A stretch of DNA of 64,000 nucleotides from Pseudomonas fluvialis. GTDB taxonomy: Bacteria; Pseudomonadota; Gammaproteobacteria; Pseudomonadales; Pseudomonadaceae. The first letter of the stretch is position 1; each line of letters opens with the position of its first letter. The notes under the pieces were generated by a model that saw only the letters and a program-made list of their open reading frames with translations, did not search any database and was not told where the DNA came from. The stretch is from positions 739,865 to 803,864 of the forward strand of contig NZ_JACHLL010000002.1 in assembly GCF_014207935.1 (NCBI RefSeq), written 5' to 3'. Positions 29,608 through 39,775 of the stretch are shown here, one piece after another. The position numbers were made by a program, and so were the translations under genes.

Positions 29608-30778
29608 CGGGGCGCCAGCTCTTCAGCCCGCGGGCAATGCGCTCGACCGCCTGCTGCAGACGCGGCAGGCTCTGGGTGTAGGCAAAGCGCACATGCTGGT
29701 CGGCCTGGTAACGGCCGAAGTCGATGCCCGGGGTGAAGGCCACATGCTCGGTTTCCAGAAAGTGCCGACAGAACGCAAAGGCGTCGCCACCAAATGCCGA
29801 GATGTCGGCATATAGATAGAAGGCGCCCTGTGGCTCCACGGCGATGCGGAAACCCAGTTCGCGCAGGGCCGCCAGCAGATAGTCGCGGCGCGCGGCGAAC
29901 TCGCCGCGACGCTGCTCGAGAATGGCCCGCGTCTCCGGCTCGAAGCAGGCCAGTGCCGCATGCTGGGCCATCGAGGGGGCACTGATATAGAGATTCTGCG
30001 CCAGCTTCTCCAGCTCGCCCACCGCGGCCGGCGGCGCCACCAGCCAGCCGAGGCGCCAGCCGGTCATGCCGAAATACTTGGAGAAGCTGTTGAGCACGAA
30101 CGCCTCGTCATCCACCTCCAGCACGCTGGCCGCCTCGCAGCCGTAGGTCAGACCATGGTAGATCTCGTCCACCACCAGATGCCCGCCACGCTGCTTGAGT
30201 GACTGCGACAGTGCAGCCAGCTCATCACGCTCCAGCAGGGTGCCGGTGGGATTGGCCGGCGACGCCACCAGGGCCCCCACACTGTCAGCGCTCCAGAAAC
30301 GCTCGACCAGCTCCGATGTCAACTGGTAACGCACCTCGGGGCCGACCGGCACCAGTTGCGCGGCACCTTCGACCAGCCGCAGGAAATGGCGATTGCACGG
30401 ATAGCCTGGATCGGCCAGCAGCCAGTGCTTGCCCGGATCGACCAGGAGGCTGGTCGCCAGCAGCAGCGCGCCGGAGCCACCGGGGGTGATCAGAATGCGC
30501 TCTGGATCGATCGACAAGCGATAGCGATCGGCGTAGAACCGAGCAATGGCCTCGCGCAGTTGAGGCAGACCACGGGCGGCGGTGTAACGGGTATGGCCGG
30601 CACCCAGCGCCGCCTGGCCGGCTCGCACGATGGGCTCGGCGGTGGTGAAGTCCGGCTCGCCGATTTCCAGATGAATCACATCGTGACCGGCGGCCTGCAA
30701 TTCATTGGCCCGCGCCAGCAGTGCCATGACGTGAAAGGGCTCGATGGCACGACTGCGTGCACTGTAAGACTGGGCCAT
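29597..30778 (-). CDS. PLP-dependent aminotransferase (class I/II, fold type I)
   Basis: Cytosolic transaminase; the substrate is not determined by sequence. The ATG at 30778 gives [20 protein letters not shown] and 393 residues. Landmarks are [11 protein letters not shown] (about 36-46), [22 protein letters not shown] and [16 protein letters not shown] with the PLP lysine. In P. aeruginosa the corresponding gene also sits between sfsA and dksA and is annotated only as a probable aminotransferase. Divergent from dksA with a 191-base gap. Confidence 0.9.
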   Translation of the reverse strand: MAQSYSARSRAIEPFHVMALLARANELQAAGHDVIHLEIGEPDFTTAEPIVRAGQAALGAGHTRYTAARGLPQLREAIARFYADRYRLSIDPERILITPGGSGALLLATSLLVDPGKHWLLADPGYPCNRHFLRLVEGAAQLVPVGPEVRYQLTSELVERFWSADSVGALVASPANPTGTLLERDELAALSQSLKQRGGHLVVDEIYHGLTYGCEAASVLEVDDEAFVLNSFSKYFGMTGWRLGWLVAPPAAVGELEKLAQNLYISAPSMAQHAALACFEPETRAILEQRRGEFAARRDYLLAALRELGFRIAVEPQGAFYLYADISAFGGDAFAFCRHFLETEHVAFTPGIDFGRYQADQHVRFAYTQSLPRLQQAVERIARGLKSWRPDAL

Positions 30779-30969
30779 GAGGCTACCCTGAAAAGACAAA
30801 GGCGCAATTCTACCCAAGCCCTGCGCGCACGGCAGCAAGCACGACATGCGGGAGTGGCGCCCACGGGAACCTTCTGGTAAGTTCGCCCGCTTGCAGCCGC
30901 AGGGCCCGTTTACCGGGCGATGGACACGTTCCTGCGCAGTGGATAAGAGAAAGTGAGAGGCAGTCATCC

Positions 30970-31413
30970 ATGGCCACCAAAGCAAAACAACAGAACAGCC
31001 AACTGATTCGCGGCTTCGAACCCTACAAAGAGAAAAAGGGTGAGGAGTACATGAGCGATCCGATGCGCGCGCACTTCACTGACATTCTCAACAAATGGAA
31101 GCTGGAGCTGATGCAGGAAGTCGACCGTACCGTGCATCACATGCAGGACGAAGCGGCCAACTTCCCGGACCCGGCCGACCGCGCCAGCCAGGAAGAAGAG
31201 TTCAGCCTGGAACTGCGTGCCCGCGACCGCGAGCGCAAACTGATCAAGAAGATCGACGAAACCCTGCAGCTAATCGAAGACAACGACTACGGCTGGTGCG
31301 ATTCCTGCGGCGTTGAGATCGGCATTCGCCGCCTCGAGGCCCGCCCCACCGCCACGCTGTGCATCGACTGCAAGACCCTGGCGGAAATCAAGGAAAAGCA
31401 GATCGGTTCCTGA
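30970..31413 (+). CDS. dksA: RNA polymerase-binding transcription factor DksA
   Basis: Binds the RNA polymerase secondary channel and works with ppGpp in the stringent response. The coiled-coil tip carries DPADRAS (67-73), with the acidic pair Asp67/Asp70 and Ala72. The four-cysteine zinc site is Cys110, Cys113, Cys131 and Cys134 (CDSCGVEIG...CIDC). Length 147 residues. It is followed by a stem-loop before gluQ, matching the dksA-gluQ organisation of many gammaproteobacteria. Confidence 0.98.
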   Translation: MATKAKQQNSQLIRGFEPYKEKKGEEYMSDPMRAHFTDILNKWKLELMQEVDRTVHHMQDEAANFPDPADRASQEEEFSLELRARDRERKLIKKIDETLQLIEDNDYGWCDSCGVEIGIRRLEARPTATLCIDCKTLAEIKEKQIGS

Positions 31414-31420
31414 TCCCGGA

Positions 31421-31447
31421 CGGGGCGCCTAGGCGCCCCGTTGCATT
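31421..31447 (+). terminator. Hairpin between dksA and gluQ
   Basis: A 9-bp perfect GC stem (31421-31429 with 31432-31440) has a 2-base centre and a short T-rich tail (ttgcattt). A comparable terminator between dksA and gluQ in other species limits read-through into gluQ, and partial termination is the likely role. Confidence 0.75.
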
Positions 31448-31465
31448 TCTGCGACCTGCCTCGCC

Positions 31466-32353
31466 ATGACCACCAGCTCCTACATCGGGCGCTTCGCTCC
31501 CACCCCCAGCGGCCACCTGCACTTCGGCTCACTGGTCGCCGCCCTCGCCTCCTACCTCGACGCCCGCCATGTGGGTGGCCGCTGGCTGGTGCGCATGGAA
31601 GACCTCGATCCGCCACGCGAAATGCCCGGCGCCCAGGACGCCATTCTGCGCGCCCTGGAAATCTACGGCCTGCACTGGGACGGTGAGATCATCCGCCAGA
31701 GCGAACGCCAGGCAGCCTATGCCGCGATGATCGAGCGTTTGCTGCAGCAAGGCCTTGCCTACGCCTGCAACTGCTCGCGCAAGCAACTCGAGGGCCACCA
31801 CGGCATTTATCCCGGCACCTGCCGCAATCGCCAACTGCCCCCCGATGACGCGGCCATCCGCCTGCGTGTACCCGAGCTGGACTACCACTTCTGCGACCGG
31901 GTGCAGGGTAAGTACCGCCAGCACCTGGCCCGTGAAGTCGGCGACTTCGTGATCCGCCGTCGCGACGGGCTGTACGCCTATCAGTTGGCCGTGGTGCTGG
32001 ATGATGCCTGGCAGGGCATCACGGATATCGTCCGCGGCGCCGACCTGCTCGACTCCACGCCGCGCCAGTTGTACCTGCAGGAGCTGCTCGGGCTGCCCCA
32101 GCCGCGTTACCTGCATGTGCCGCTGATCATCCAGCCGGACGGTCACAAACTGGGCAAGTCCTACCGCTCGCCGCCGCTGCCGGCCGATCAGGCCCCCACC
32201 CTGCTGGTACGCGCCCTGCGCGCCCTGGGCCAGCAACCGCCGGAAGCTCTCGCCGCCTGCAGCACCGACGAGGTGCTGGACTGGGCCATCAGCCATTGGG
32301 ATGCCCTGCGCATCCCGCGCTGCCGCACCCTGGCCGAAGCGCAACTGCGCTGA
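31466..32353 (+). CDS. gluQ: Glutamyl-Q tRNA(Asp) synthetase
   Basis: Truncated glutamyl-tRNA synthetase paralogue that attaches glutamate to queuosine of tRNA-Asp. It has the HIGH-like FAPTPSGHLHFGSLVAAL (10-27), a Cys-rich zinc loop (CNCSRKQL and GTCRNR near 97-120), and the KLGKS motif replacing KMSKS (around 228-232). It lacks the anticodon-binding domain. Length 295. It acts after QueA and Tgt, whose genes are at 22-23 kb in this window. Confidence 0.95.
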   Translation: MTTSSYIGRFAPTPSGHLHFGSLVAALASYLDARHVGGRWLVRMEDLDPPREMPGAQDAILRALEIYGLHWDGEIIRQSERQAAYAAMIERLLQQGLAYACNCSRKQLEGHHGIYPGTCRNRQLPPDDAAIRLRVPELDYHFCDRVQGKYRQHLAREVGDFVIRRRDGLYAYQLAVVLDDAWQGITDIVRGADLLDSTPRQLYLQELLGLPQPRYLHVPLIIQPDGHKLGKSYRSPPLPADQAPTLLVRALRALGQQPPEALAACSTDEVLDWAISHWDALRIPRCRTLAEAQLR

Positions 32354-32431
32354 CCGCCTCGCCGGGTCACGATGCTTTCAGCCGCCGGTCGGCTCCGCTA
32401 CCATCGCGACACGCCCGTCACGAGTTCCGGC

Positions 32432-32608
32432 ATGTACATCTACCGTCTGGTCCTGCTCCTGGTAGTAGGGATCTACCTGTTTTCCCCCGCCATCATGGAT
32501 TGGTGGATCGAGCCCACCGGCGCCTGGTACCGCCCGTACCTGCTGTGGCTGATCCTGATCGTGGCAACCTTCATCCTGCAGAGCCAACACGATGCTGACG
32601 AGCTTTAG
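32432..32608 (+). CDS. cbrX: Small membrane protein upstream of cbrA (CbrX-like)
   Basis: A 58-residue hydrophobic protein starting MYIYRLVLLLVVGIYLFSP. It has two predicted membrane segments (about 4-21 and 37-52) separated by a Trp/Pro-rich loop (MDWWIEPTGAWYRPY). It overlaps the start of cbrA by 17 bases in another frame, so translation is probably coupled. A small gene named cbrX has been described at this place in Pseudomonas putida; I assign the name from position and properties. The function beyond coupling to cbrA expression is unknown. Confidence 0.82.
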   Translation: MYIYRLVLLLVVGIYLFSPAIMDWWIEPTGAWYRPYLLWLILIVATFILQSQHDADEL

Positions 32609-35546
32609 CCTTAGCCAGCTGCTGGCCATCAGCACGCTCTACCTACTGGCCCTTTTCGGGGTTGCCTGGATCAGCGAACGCGGCTGGATTCCCCGACGCA
32701 TCATGCGCCACCCGCTGACCTACACCCTGTCGCTGGGCGTGTACGCCAGCGCCTGGGCCTTCTACGGCACCGTGGGCATGGCCTACCAGTACGGCTATGG
32801 CTTTCTGGCCAGCTACCTGGGGGTGTCCGGCGCATTCCTGCTCGCGCCGGTGCTGCTCTATCCGATCCTGCGCATCACCCACACCTACCAGCTGTCATCG
32901 CTGGCCGACCTGTTTGCATTCCGTTTCCGCAGCACCGCCGCCGGCACCCTGACCACGGTATTCATGCTGCTCGGCCTGCTGCCACTGCTGGCGCTGCAGA
33001 TCCAGTCGGTCGCCGACTCGATCAGTATCCTCACCCATGAACCTCTGCAGGAACGCGTAGCCCTGGCCTTCTGCGGTCTGATCACCCTGTTCACCATGCT
33101 GTTTGGCGCCCGTCATGTGGCCACCCGCGAGAAACATGAAGGTCTGGTGTTTGCCATCGCGTTCGAGTCGGTGGTCAAGCTGGTGGCCCTTGGCGGCATC
33201 GGCCTGTACGCCCTGTATGGTGTGTTCGACGGCCCGCAGGACCTGCAGCAGTGGCTGCTGCAGAACCAGTCGGCGCTGACCGCCCTGCACACCCCGCTGC
33301 AGGAAGGCCCATGGAGGACCCTGCTGCTGGTGTTCTTCGCCTCGGCCATCGTCATGCCGCACATGTACCACATGGCCTTCACCGAGAACCTCAACCCGCG
33401 GGCCATGGTCACGGCCAGCTGGGGCCTGCCGCTGTTGCTGCTGTTGTTCAGCCTGGCGGTCCCGTTGATTCTCTGGTCGTGCCTCAAGCTCGGCGCCACC
33501 ACCAGCCCGGAATACTTCACCCTGGGCCTGGGTATTGCCGTGGAAAGCGAAACACTGGCCCTGCTCGCCTATGTCGGCGGCCTGTCCGCGGCCAGCGGCC
33601 TGATCATCGTGCTGACCCTGGCGCTGTCGGGCATGGTTCTCAACCACATCGTACTGCCGCTGTACCAGCCGCCTGCCGAAGGCAACATCTACCGCTGGCT
33701 GAAGTGGACCCGCCGTGGCCTGATCTGCGCCATCATCCTCGCCGGCTATGGTTTCTACCGCCTGCTCAAGGCCGAACAGGACCTCTCCAACCTCGGCATA
33801 GTCGCCTTCGTCGCCACCCTGCAATTCCTTCCGGCCACACTCTCGGTACTCTACTGGCCGAACGCCAATCGACGCGGTTTCATCGCCGGCCTGCTGGCAG
33901 GCATGCTGGTATGGGCGGTCAGCCTGCTGCTACCGCTGCTGGGCAATGTGCAGACGCTCTATGTGCCGGTGTTCAGCACCGTGTACGTGCTGGATGACAC
34001 CAGCTGGCATCTCGCAGCCATCGCCTCGCTGGCCGCTAACGTGCTGATATTTACCCTGGTGTCGCTGTTCACCGAGGCCAGCGCCGATGAAGTCAGCGCC
34101 GCCGAAGCCTGCGCCGTGGACAATGTACGCCGCCCGCAACGTCGCGAACTGCTGGCCGTATCGCCGCAGGAATTTGCCGCGCAACTTGCCAAGCCGCTGG
34201 GCGCCATGACCGCGCAGAAGGAAGTCGAGCGGGCCCTGCGCGACCTGCATCTGCCCTTCGATGAACGCCGCCCCTACGCCCTGCGCCGCCTGCGTGACCG
34301 CCTGGAGGCCAACCTCTCCGGCCTCATGGGCCCCAGCGTGGCGCAGGATCTGGTGGAGAATTTCCTACCCTACAAATCCGGCAGCCAGGCCTACGTCAGC
34401 GAGGATATCCATTTCATCGAGACACGCCTGGAGGACTACCACTCGCGCCTGACCGGCCTGGCCGCCGAGCTCGACACCCTGCGCCGCTACCACCGCCAGA
34501 CCCTGCAGGAACTGCCGATGGGCGTGTGTTCGCTGGCCACCGACCAGGAAATCGTCATGTGGAACCACGCCATGGAGGATCTCACCGAGATCCCCGCGCA
34601 GCAGGTCATCGGCTCCCGGCTCGATGCCCTACCCAGTCCCTGGCGCGAACTGCTGGTGTGCTTCGTCGACCTGAACATCGAGCACCTGCACAAACAGCGC
34701 CTCAACCTCGATGGCCAGGCGCGCTGGCTCAACCTGCACAAGGCCGCCATCGAGGAGCCGCTGGCACCCGGCAGTAACGGCCTGGTGCTGCTGATCGAAG
34801 ACGTCACCGAGACCCAGTTGCTGGAAGACAAGCTGGTGCATTCCGAGCGTCTGGCCAGCATCGGTCGCCTGGCCGCCGGGGTAGCGCACGAGATCGGCAA
34901 CCCGATCACCGGCATCGCCTGCCTGGCACAGAACCTCAAGGAAGAGCGCGAGGGTGACGGCGAGATCGAGGAAGCCAGCCTGCAGATTCTCGAACAGACC
35001 AAGCGTGTCTCGCGCATCGTGCAGTCGCTAATGAGCTTCGCCCACGCCGGTACCCGCACTCATAACAGCGAACCGGTGTGCCTAGCCGAAGTGGCGCGCG
35101 AAGCCATCGGTCTGCTGTCGCTGAACAAGCGCAGCCACGACGTGCAGTTCTTCAACCTGTGCCATCCCGATCACTGGGTCAGCGGCGACCCCCAGCGCCT
35201 GGCTCAGGTGCTGATCAACCTGCTGTCCAACGCTCGCGATGCCTCGCCTGACGGCGGCACCATCCGCGTCTCCAGCGAACAGCAGGGCGACAGCATCGAG
35301 CTGATCGTCGAGGATGAAGGCAGCGGTATTCCAAGGGCGATCATGGATCGTCTGTTCGAACCCTTCTTCACCACCAAGGACCCGGGCAAAGGTACGGGCC
35401 TCGGCCTGGCTCTGGTCTATTCGATCGTGGAAGAGCATTATGGGCAGATATCCATCGATAGCCCGGCCTTCCCTGACCGTCAGTGCGGAACCCGCATCCG
35501 TGTCACCCTGCCCCGGCATGTCGAGGCGACGTCCGATGAACCCTGA
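32592..35546 (+). CDS. cbrA: Sensor histidine kinase CbrA
   Basis: Membrane sensor kinase of the CbrAB system controlling carbon/nitrogen balance. The N-terminal about 500 residues contain some 12-13 membrane segments of the SLC5/sodium-solute symporter type, then a STAC-like linker and a PAS-like domain (about 635-740). The HisKA domain has the phospho-acceptor His766 ([12 protein letters not shown]), and the HATPase domain has [10 protein letters not shown] and [17 protein letters not shown]. Length 984. It overlaps cbrX and lies 78 bases before cbrB. The transporter-like part may sense or carry a substrate (histidine has been proposed). Confidence 0.97.
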   Translation: MLTSFSLSQLLAISTLYLLALFGVAWISERGWIPRRIMRHPLTYTLSLGVYASAWAFYGTVGMAYQYGYGFLASYLGVSGAFLLAPVLLYPILRITHTYQLSSLADLFAFRFRSTAAGTLTTVFMLLGLLPLLALQIQSVADSISILTHEPLQERVALAFCGLITLFTMLFGARHVATREKHEGLVFAIAFESVVKLVALGGIGLYALYGVFDGPQDLQQWLLQNQSALTALHTPLQEGPWRTLLLVFFASAIVMPHMYHMAFTENLNPRAMVTASWGLPLLLLLFSLAVPLILWSCLKLGATTSPEYFTLGLGIAVESETLALLAYVGGLSAASGLIIVLTLALSGMVLNHIVLPLYQPPAEGNIYRWLKWTRRGLICAIILAGYGFYRLLKAEQDLSNLGIVAFVATLQFLPATLSVLYWPNANRRGFIAGLLAGMLVWAVSLLLPLLGNVQTLYVPVFSTVYVLDDTSWHLAAIASLAANVLIFTLVSLFTEASADEVSAAEACAVDNVRRPQRRELLAVSPQEFAAQLAKPLGAMTAQKEVERALRDLHLPFDERRPYALRRLRDRLEANLSGLMGPSVAQDLVENFLPYKSGSQAYVSEDIHFIETRLEDYHSRLTGLAAELDTLRRYHRQTLQELPMGVCSLATDQEIVMWNHAMEDLTEIPAQQVIGSRLDALPSPWRELLVCFVDLNIEHLHKQRLNLDGQARWLNLHKAAIEEPLAPGSNGLVLLIEDVTETQLLEDKLVHSERLASIGRLAAGVAHEIGNPITGIACLAQNLKEEREGDGEIEEASLQILEQTKRVSRIVQSLMSFAHAGTRTHNSEPVCLAEVAREAIGLLSLNKRSHDVQFFNLCHPDHWVSGDPQRLAQVLINLLSNARDASPDGGTIRVSSEQQGDSIELIVEDEGSGIPRAIMDRLFEPFFTTKDPGKGTGLGLALVYSIVEEHYGQISIDSPAFPDRQCGTRIRVTLPRHVEATSDEP

Positions 35547-35624
35547 GCAATCGCGCGCTCCCGGCCGGCCTGAAGCCCGCTGTGTTGCAGCACCGATCCC
35601 GCGACCGTCGAGAGAACTGTATTG

Positions 35625-37031
35625 ATGCCGAATATCCTGATCGTCGAAGACGAAACCATCATCCGCTCCGCACTGCGACGCCTGCTGGAGCGCAACCAGT
35701 ATCAGGTCAGCGAAGCTGGCTCGGTACAGGAGGCTCAGGAACGCCACAGCATCCCCAGCTTCGACCTGATCGTCAGTGACCTGCGCCTGCCCGGCGCGCC
35801 CGGCACAGAACTGATCAAGCTGGCCGAAGGCACCCCGGTGCTGATCATGACCAGCTATGCCAGCCTGCGTTCGGCCGTGGATTCGATGAAACTCGGCGCG
35901 GTGGACTATATCGCCAAGCCCTTCGACCATGACGAGATGCTCCAGGCCGTAGCCCGCATCCTCAAGGATCGCGAAAACGCCCGTAACCGCCCAGCAGAAA
36001 GCCCGCGCAGCAACACTGGCCGCAGCTCGGAAAAGGCCGTGGCCGCCGTCGAAGGCGACATGAACATCATCGGCAACTGCGCGCCGATGCAGGATCTGTT
36101 CAGCAAGATCCGCAAGGTCGCGCCTACCGATTCCACCGTACTGATCCAGGGAGAGTCCGGTACAGGCAAGGAGCTGGTGGCCCGTGCGCTGCACAATTTC
36201 TCCCGCCGGGCCAAGGCACCGATGATCTCGGTGAACTGCGCGGCCATCCCGGAAAGCCTGATCGAGTCCGAACTCTTTGGTCATGAGAAAGGCGCCTTCA
36301 CCGGAGCCAGCGCCGGCCGTGCCGGCCTGGTGGAAGCCGCCGATGGCGGTACGCTGTTTCTCGACGAGATCGGCGAGCTGCCACTGGAGGCCCAGGCCCG
36401 CCTGCTGCGCGTCCTGCAGGAAGGCGAGATCCGCCGGGTCGGCTCGGTACAGTCGCAGAAGGTCGATGTGCGCCTGATCGCCGCCACCCACCGCGACCTC
36501 AAGTCCCTGGCCAAGATCGGCCAGTTCCGCGAAGACCTGTATTACCGCCTCAACGTCATCGCCCTGCGCCTGCCCGCCCTGCGCGAGCGCGGCGATGATG
36601 TCCTGGAAATCGCCCGTGCCTTTCTGCAACGCCAATGCACGCAAATGGCGCGTGAAGGCCTACATTTCAGCTTCGAAGCCGAGCAGGCGATCGCCCAGTA
36701 CAGCTGGCCGGGCAACGTACGCGAGCTGGAGAACGCCATCGAGCGCGCGGTGATTCTTTGCGAAGGCGGCGAGATCAGCGCCGAGCTGCTGGGCATCGAC
36801 ATCGAACTGGCCGAGCTGGACGACGATTTCGACAACAGCAGCAGCGGTTCAGGCCTGGAGCCTACCGAAGACCTGTCACTGGAAGACTACTTCCAGCACT
36901 TCGTCCTCGAACACCAGGACCACATGACCGAAACCGAACTGGCGCGCAAACTCGGCATCAGCCGCAAGTGCCTGTGGGAACGACGCCAGCGCCTGGGCAT
37001 TCCCCGGCGCAAATCCAGCGCTTCCTCCTGA
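35625..37031 (+). CDS. cbrB: Sigma-54-dependent response regulator CbrB
   Basis: NtrC-type activator. The receiver domain (1-120) has Asp52 as phosphorylation site ([10 protein letters not shown]), and the AAA+ domain has GESGTGKE (near 176-183), the sigma-54 contact loop GAFTGAS and DEIGELP. The C-terminal Fis-type helix-turn-helix covers about 425-460 ([20 protein letters not shown]). The ATG at 35625 is preferred over an in-frame TTG one codon earlier. Length 468. The adjacent downstream non-coding RNA gene with its sigma-54 promoter is the expected main target. Confidence 0.97.
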   Translation: MPNILIVEDETIIRSALRRLLERNQYQVSEAGSVQEAQERHSIPSFDLIVSDLRLPGAPGTELIKLAEGTPVLIMTSYASLRSAVDSMKLGAVDYIAKPFDHDEMLQAVARILKDRENARNRPAESPRSNTGRSSEKAVAAVEGDMNIIGNCAPMQDLFSKIRKVAPTDSTVLIQGESGTGKELVARALHNFSRRAKAPMISVNCAAIPESLIESELFGHEKGAFTGASAGRAGLVEAADGGTLFLDEIGELPLEAQARLLRVLQEGEIRRVGSVQSQKVDVRLIAATHRDLKSLAKIGQFREDLYYRLNVIALRLPALRERGDDVLEIARAFLQRQCTQMAREGLHFSFEAEQAIAQYSWPGNVRELENAIERAVILCEGGEISAELLGIDIELAELDDDFDNSSSGSGLEPTEDLSLEDYFQHFVLEHQDHMTETELARKLGISRKCLWERRQRLGIPRRKSSASS

Positions 37032-37036
37032 CCCAG

Positions 37037-37060
37037 ACTGCCGGCCCTGAGCCGGCAGTT
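37037..37060 (+). terminator. Terminator after cbrB
   Basis: A 9-bp stem (37037-37045 with 37051-37059) has a 5-base loop and starts 6 bases after the cbrB stop. The following T-run is short, so termination may be incomplete. Confidence 0.7.
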
Positions 37061-37063
37061 TGC

Positions 37064-37109
37064 TGTTACCCCCTCAACATCTCGTAACAAGTCCGGGGCA
37101 ACCGGTAAC
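37064..37109 (+). promoter_or_regulatory. Probable CbrB upstream activating sites
   Basis: An inverted repeat TGTTAC (37064-37069), 14 bases, GTAACA (37084-37089) is followed by a further GTAAC half-site at 37105-37109. The group is about 105-150 bases upstream of the predicted crcZ start, the usual distance for an enhancer of a sigma-54 promoter. The layout resembles CbrB sites described for Pseudomonas crcZ; the match is from memory and the palindrome. Confidence 0.75.
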
Positions 37110-37185
37110 GAGCCTGCCCCACCCGCAACCATCTCGCCACCACAAAAAACAGCTAAGTCACTGATTTTAAATGGCTTTAAAAAGT

Positions 37186-37201
37186 TGGCACGCCATCTGC
37201 T
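37186..37201 (+). promoter_or_regulatory. Sigma-54 promoter of crcZ
   Basis: The sequence tggcacgccatctgct matches the -24/-12 consensus TGGCAC-N5-TTGC. The GG (37187-37188) and GC (37199-37200) are at the exact required spacing; only the first T of TTGC is replaced by C. It predicts transcription from about 37211. Confidence 0.9.
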
Positions 37202-37210
37202 TTCTATTTG

Positions 37211-37580
37211 GCACAACAACAATAAAAAGCTCCAGCTAAAACAATAAAAATAAGACGTTACGACTCCCGTACAACAAAAACAAAAGTGTGGAGGCGCAGT
37301 TAACTGATTGTTTTGGAGAGGAAGCGCCGCCGGGTCAAACCGCAGACAGACCGAGAATAATAAATCTGCCCCGAGGCAGCCGCCGCTCTGACTGGATCAT
37401 GGATTGATCATGGCAACATCAGCTTCCAAAGCAATCCGTTGGCTACTGACTCCCTGCTTGGGAGTAGCTGACAAGGCCCCTGGCCTGCCTTACGGGTCAA
37501 ACAATTCCAACAATAAGCCCGTAATAATAATAAAAACAAAGCACGCACCAACTTGGGGGGGAACTTCGGTTCCCCCAGTA
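37211..37580 (+). ncRNA. crcZ: CrcZ-type small RNA (Hfq/Crc antagonist)
   Basis: CrcZ sequesters Hfq/Crc through A-rich CA motifs and relieves catabolite repression. The region begins right after a sigma-54 promoter and contains about six A-rich AAnAAnAA-type stretches (near 37215, 37237, 37271, 37354, 37507 and 37521) plus an internal hairpin (37442-37468). It ends at an 8-bp stem closed by a UUCG tetraloop (37557-37564 with 37569-37576). At about 370 bases, its size and its position between cbrB and pcnB agree with known CrcZ. The exact ends are inferred. Confidence 0.9.
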
Positions 37581-37590
37581 GCTTTGCCCC
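37557..37590 (+). terminator. UUCG-tetraloop terminator at the crcZ 3' end
   Basis: Stem gggggaac/gttccccc is capped by ttcg, giving the very stable C(UUCG)G loop. The downstream tract (agtagctttgcccc) is poor in T, so termination efficiency may be moderate and some RNA may read into pcnB. Confidence 0.7.
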
Positions 37591-37696
37591 TTCTCCCCCC
37601 GCTGCATTCACCAGTCTTCGTGCCAGTGCTAGAATCCGCGGCTATTGCCCGGGCCTTTATCCTGCCGGCCCCGAAATCCATTCGACAGAACACCCC

Positions 37697-39103
37697 ATGC
37701 TGAAGAAGCTGATCCAGACGCTACGACGCAAGCGCCCCCACGCCCCTCCGCGCAGCACCCCCGCCGTGCTCAATGCCCGCCAGCACAACCTGGCCCGCGA
37801 CCGAATCAGCCGCAACGCCGTGAATGTGGTCGAGCGCCTGCAGAAGGCCGGTTACCAGGCCTACGCAGTAGGTGGCTGCGTCCGTGACCTGATGCTCGAC
37901 TTCGACCCCAAGGATTTTGACATCGCCACCAGCGCCACTCCCGAACAGGTGCGCGCCGAGTTCCGCAACGCCCGCATCATTGGCCGCCGCTTCAAGCTGG
38001 TCCATGTGCATTTCGGCCGGGAGATCATCGAAGTGGCGACCTTTCGCGCCAACCACCCGGAAATCGATGACGAGGACAACCCACAGCAGTCCTCCCGCCA
38101 CGAAAGCGGGCGCATCCTGCGCGACAACGTGTACGGAAGCCTGGAAGACGACGCCCAGCGTCGCGACTTCACCATCAATGCGCTGTACTACGACCCGGTG
38201 ACCGAGCGAATACTCGACTATGCCCACGGCGTGCCGGATATCCGCAATCGGCAGATACGTCTGATCGGCGACCCGACCCAGCGCTACCAGGAAGACCCGG
38301 TGCGCATGCTGCGTGCGGTGCGTTTTGCCGCCAAGCTCGACTTCGACTTAGAGCGCCACACCGCCGAGCCGATCCAGCGCTTGGCCCCGCTGCTGCGCGA
38401 TATTCCGTCGGCCCGCCTGTTCGACGAAGTGCTCAAGCTATTCCTTTCCGGCTATGCCGAACACACCTTCGAACTACTGCTGCAATATGACCTGTTCGCC
38501 CCACTTTTCCCTGCCGCCGGCGCGGCCCTGCGCCAGCAGCCGGACTATGCCGGCAAGCTGATTCGCCAGGCCCTGATCAATACCGACGATCGCATCGAAC
38601 AGGGCAAGCCGGTTACCCCTGCCTTCCTCTTCGCCGCCCTGCTCTGGCCAGCCCTGCCGGCTCGCGTGTTGCGCCTGCAGGAACAGGGCATGCCGCCGAT
38701 CCCGGCCATGCAGGAAGCGGCGCACAGCCTGATCGTCGAGCAATGCCAGCGCACCGCCGTACCCAAGCGCTTCACCATCCCGATCCGCGAAATCTGGGAC
38801 ATGCAGGAGCGCCTGCCGCGTCGCCAGGGCAAGCGAGCCGACCTGCTCCTGGAAAACCCGCGCTTCCGTGCGGGCTACGATTTCCTCCTGCTGCGTGAAA
38901 GCGCTGGTGAGCAAACTGACGGCCTGGGCGACTGGTGGACCGACTACCAGGAAGTCTCCGACAGTGAGCGCCGCCAGATGATCCGCGACCTCAGCAGCAA
39001 GGAAAAGGAAGACAGCAGTGGTGCCCCGCGCAAGCGTCGTCGCGGCGGCAATCGCCGACGTCGCGGCCCGCGCAGTGACGGCAGCGCGCCCAGCGGCGAA
39101 TAA
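37697..39103 (+). CDS. pcnB: Poly(A) polymerase I
   Basis: Adds poly(A) tails to RNA 3' ends and so promotes decay. The nucleotidyltransferase signature AVGGCVRDLMLDFDPKDFDI (about 56-75) carries the catalytic DFD. RRDFTINALYY (about 155-165) is the second signature of the class II family. The C-terminus is an Arg/Lys-rich basic tail (KRRRGGNRRRRG). The ATG at 37697 gives 468 residues, standard for Pseudomonas; an in-frame open stretch upstream belongs to the crcZ region and is not coding. folK starts one base after its stop. Confidence 0.96.
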   Translation: MLKKLIQTLRRKRPHAPPRSTPAVLNARQHNLARDRISRNAVNVVERLQKAGYQAYAVGGCVRDLMLDFDPKDFDIATSATPEQVRAEFRNARIIGRRFKLVHVHFGREIIEVATFRANHPEIDDEDNPQQSSRHESGRILRDNVYGSLEDDAQRRDFTINALYYDPVTERILDYAHGVPDIRNRQIRLIGDPTQRYQEDPVRMLRAVRFAAKLDFDLERHTAEPIQRLAPLLRDIPSARLFDEVLKLFLSGYAEHTFELLLQYDLFAPLFPAAGAALRQQPDYAGKLIRQALINTDDRIEQGKPVTPAFLFAALLWPALPARVLRLQEQGMPPIPAMQEAAHSLIVEQCQRTAVPKRFTIPIREIWDMQERLPRRQGKRADLLLENPRFRAGYDFLLLRESAGEQTDGLGDWWTDYQEVSDSERRQMIRDLSSKEKEDSSGAPRKRRRGGNRRRRGPRSDGSAPSGE

Positions 39104-39104
39104 G

Positions 39105-39614
39105 ATGGAGAGTGTATATATCGGCCTCGGCAGCAATCTGGCCGAGCCCCAGAGCCAGCTGCGCGCGGCTCTGCAGGCCCTGCAGGCCCTACCTGACAGC
39201 CGCCTCATTGGCTGTTCCTCGCTGTATGCCAGCGACCCGCTCGGCCCTGCCGACCAGCCACGCTACGTCAATGCCGTGGCCGCACTCGACACCCGCCTCG
39301 AACCACACGCCCTGCTCGACCAGCTGCAGCGCATCGAGCTTGAGCAGGGGCGCCAGCGCAAGGCCGAACGCTGGGGCCCGCGCACCCTCGACCTGGACAT
39401 CCTGATGTTCGGTGAGCGCGTGCTGCACGACGAGCGCCTCACCGTACCGCATTACCATATGCACGCCCGCGCCTTCGTACTGTATCCGCTGGCCGAACTG
39501 GCTCCAGGCCTGCAGTTGCCGGATGGCCGCGTGCTGACCGAGCTGCTGACCGCCTGCCCGTTTACTGGCCTCGAGCGCATTGCCGCGGCGCCACTGCCGA
39601 CGGTAACGGCGTAA
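39105..39614 (+). CDS. folK: 6-hydroxymethyl-7,8-dihydropterin pyrophosphokinase
   Basis: Folate pathway kinase acting before dihydropteroate synthase. The 169-residue protein starts MESVYIGLGSNLAEPQSQL and contains the pterin/ATP site motif RWGPRTLDLDILMFGE (about 87-102), with the conserved aspartates. Its ATG is one base after the pcnB stop, so translation is coupled. The pcnB-folK-panB order is widely conserved. Confidence 0.96.
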   Translation: MESVYIGLGSNLAEPQSQLRAALQALQALPDSRLIGCSSLYASDPLGPADQPRYVNAVAALDTRLEPHALLDQLQRIELEQGRQRKAERWGPRTLDLDILMFGERVLHDERLTVPHYHMHARAFVLYPLAELAPGLQLPDGRVLTELLTACPFTGLERIAAAPLPTVTA

Positions 39615-39634
39615 CACGCAGGTAACACCTGCAA

Positions 39635-39663
39635 TTGACTTCCCTGCCCCCCATCAGGACTAT
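39635..39663 (+). promoter_or_regulatory. Candidate panB promoter
   Basis: A -35 TTGACT (39635-39640), 17-base spacer and -10 GACTAT (39658-39663) lie about 110 bases before panB, in the 161-base gap after folK. The -10 is weak, so this is a candidate only. Confidence 0.5.
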
Positions 39664-39775
39664 AGGCGTCCCGTTGCCTAGCGCCCTGTTTCGAGAGGCG
39701 CCAATCCAGGCCTGCCGACGCTGACATTGCCCCGCGCAGTCGCCGTACGCCGGCAGCTTGAATGAGGACATGCCC

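Noticed and set aside
37404..37703. Short open frames inside the region between cbrB and pcnB
   Set aside because: Position, A-rich motifs, sigma-54 promoter and stable terminator fit the CrcZ RNA; the frames have no ribosome site or homologues I recognise.
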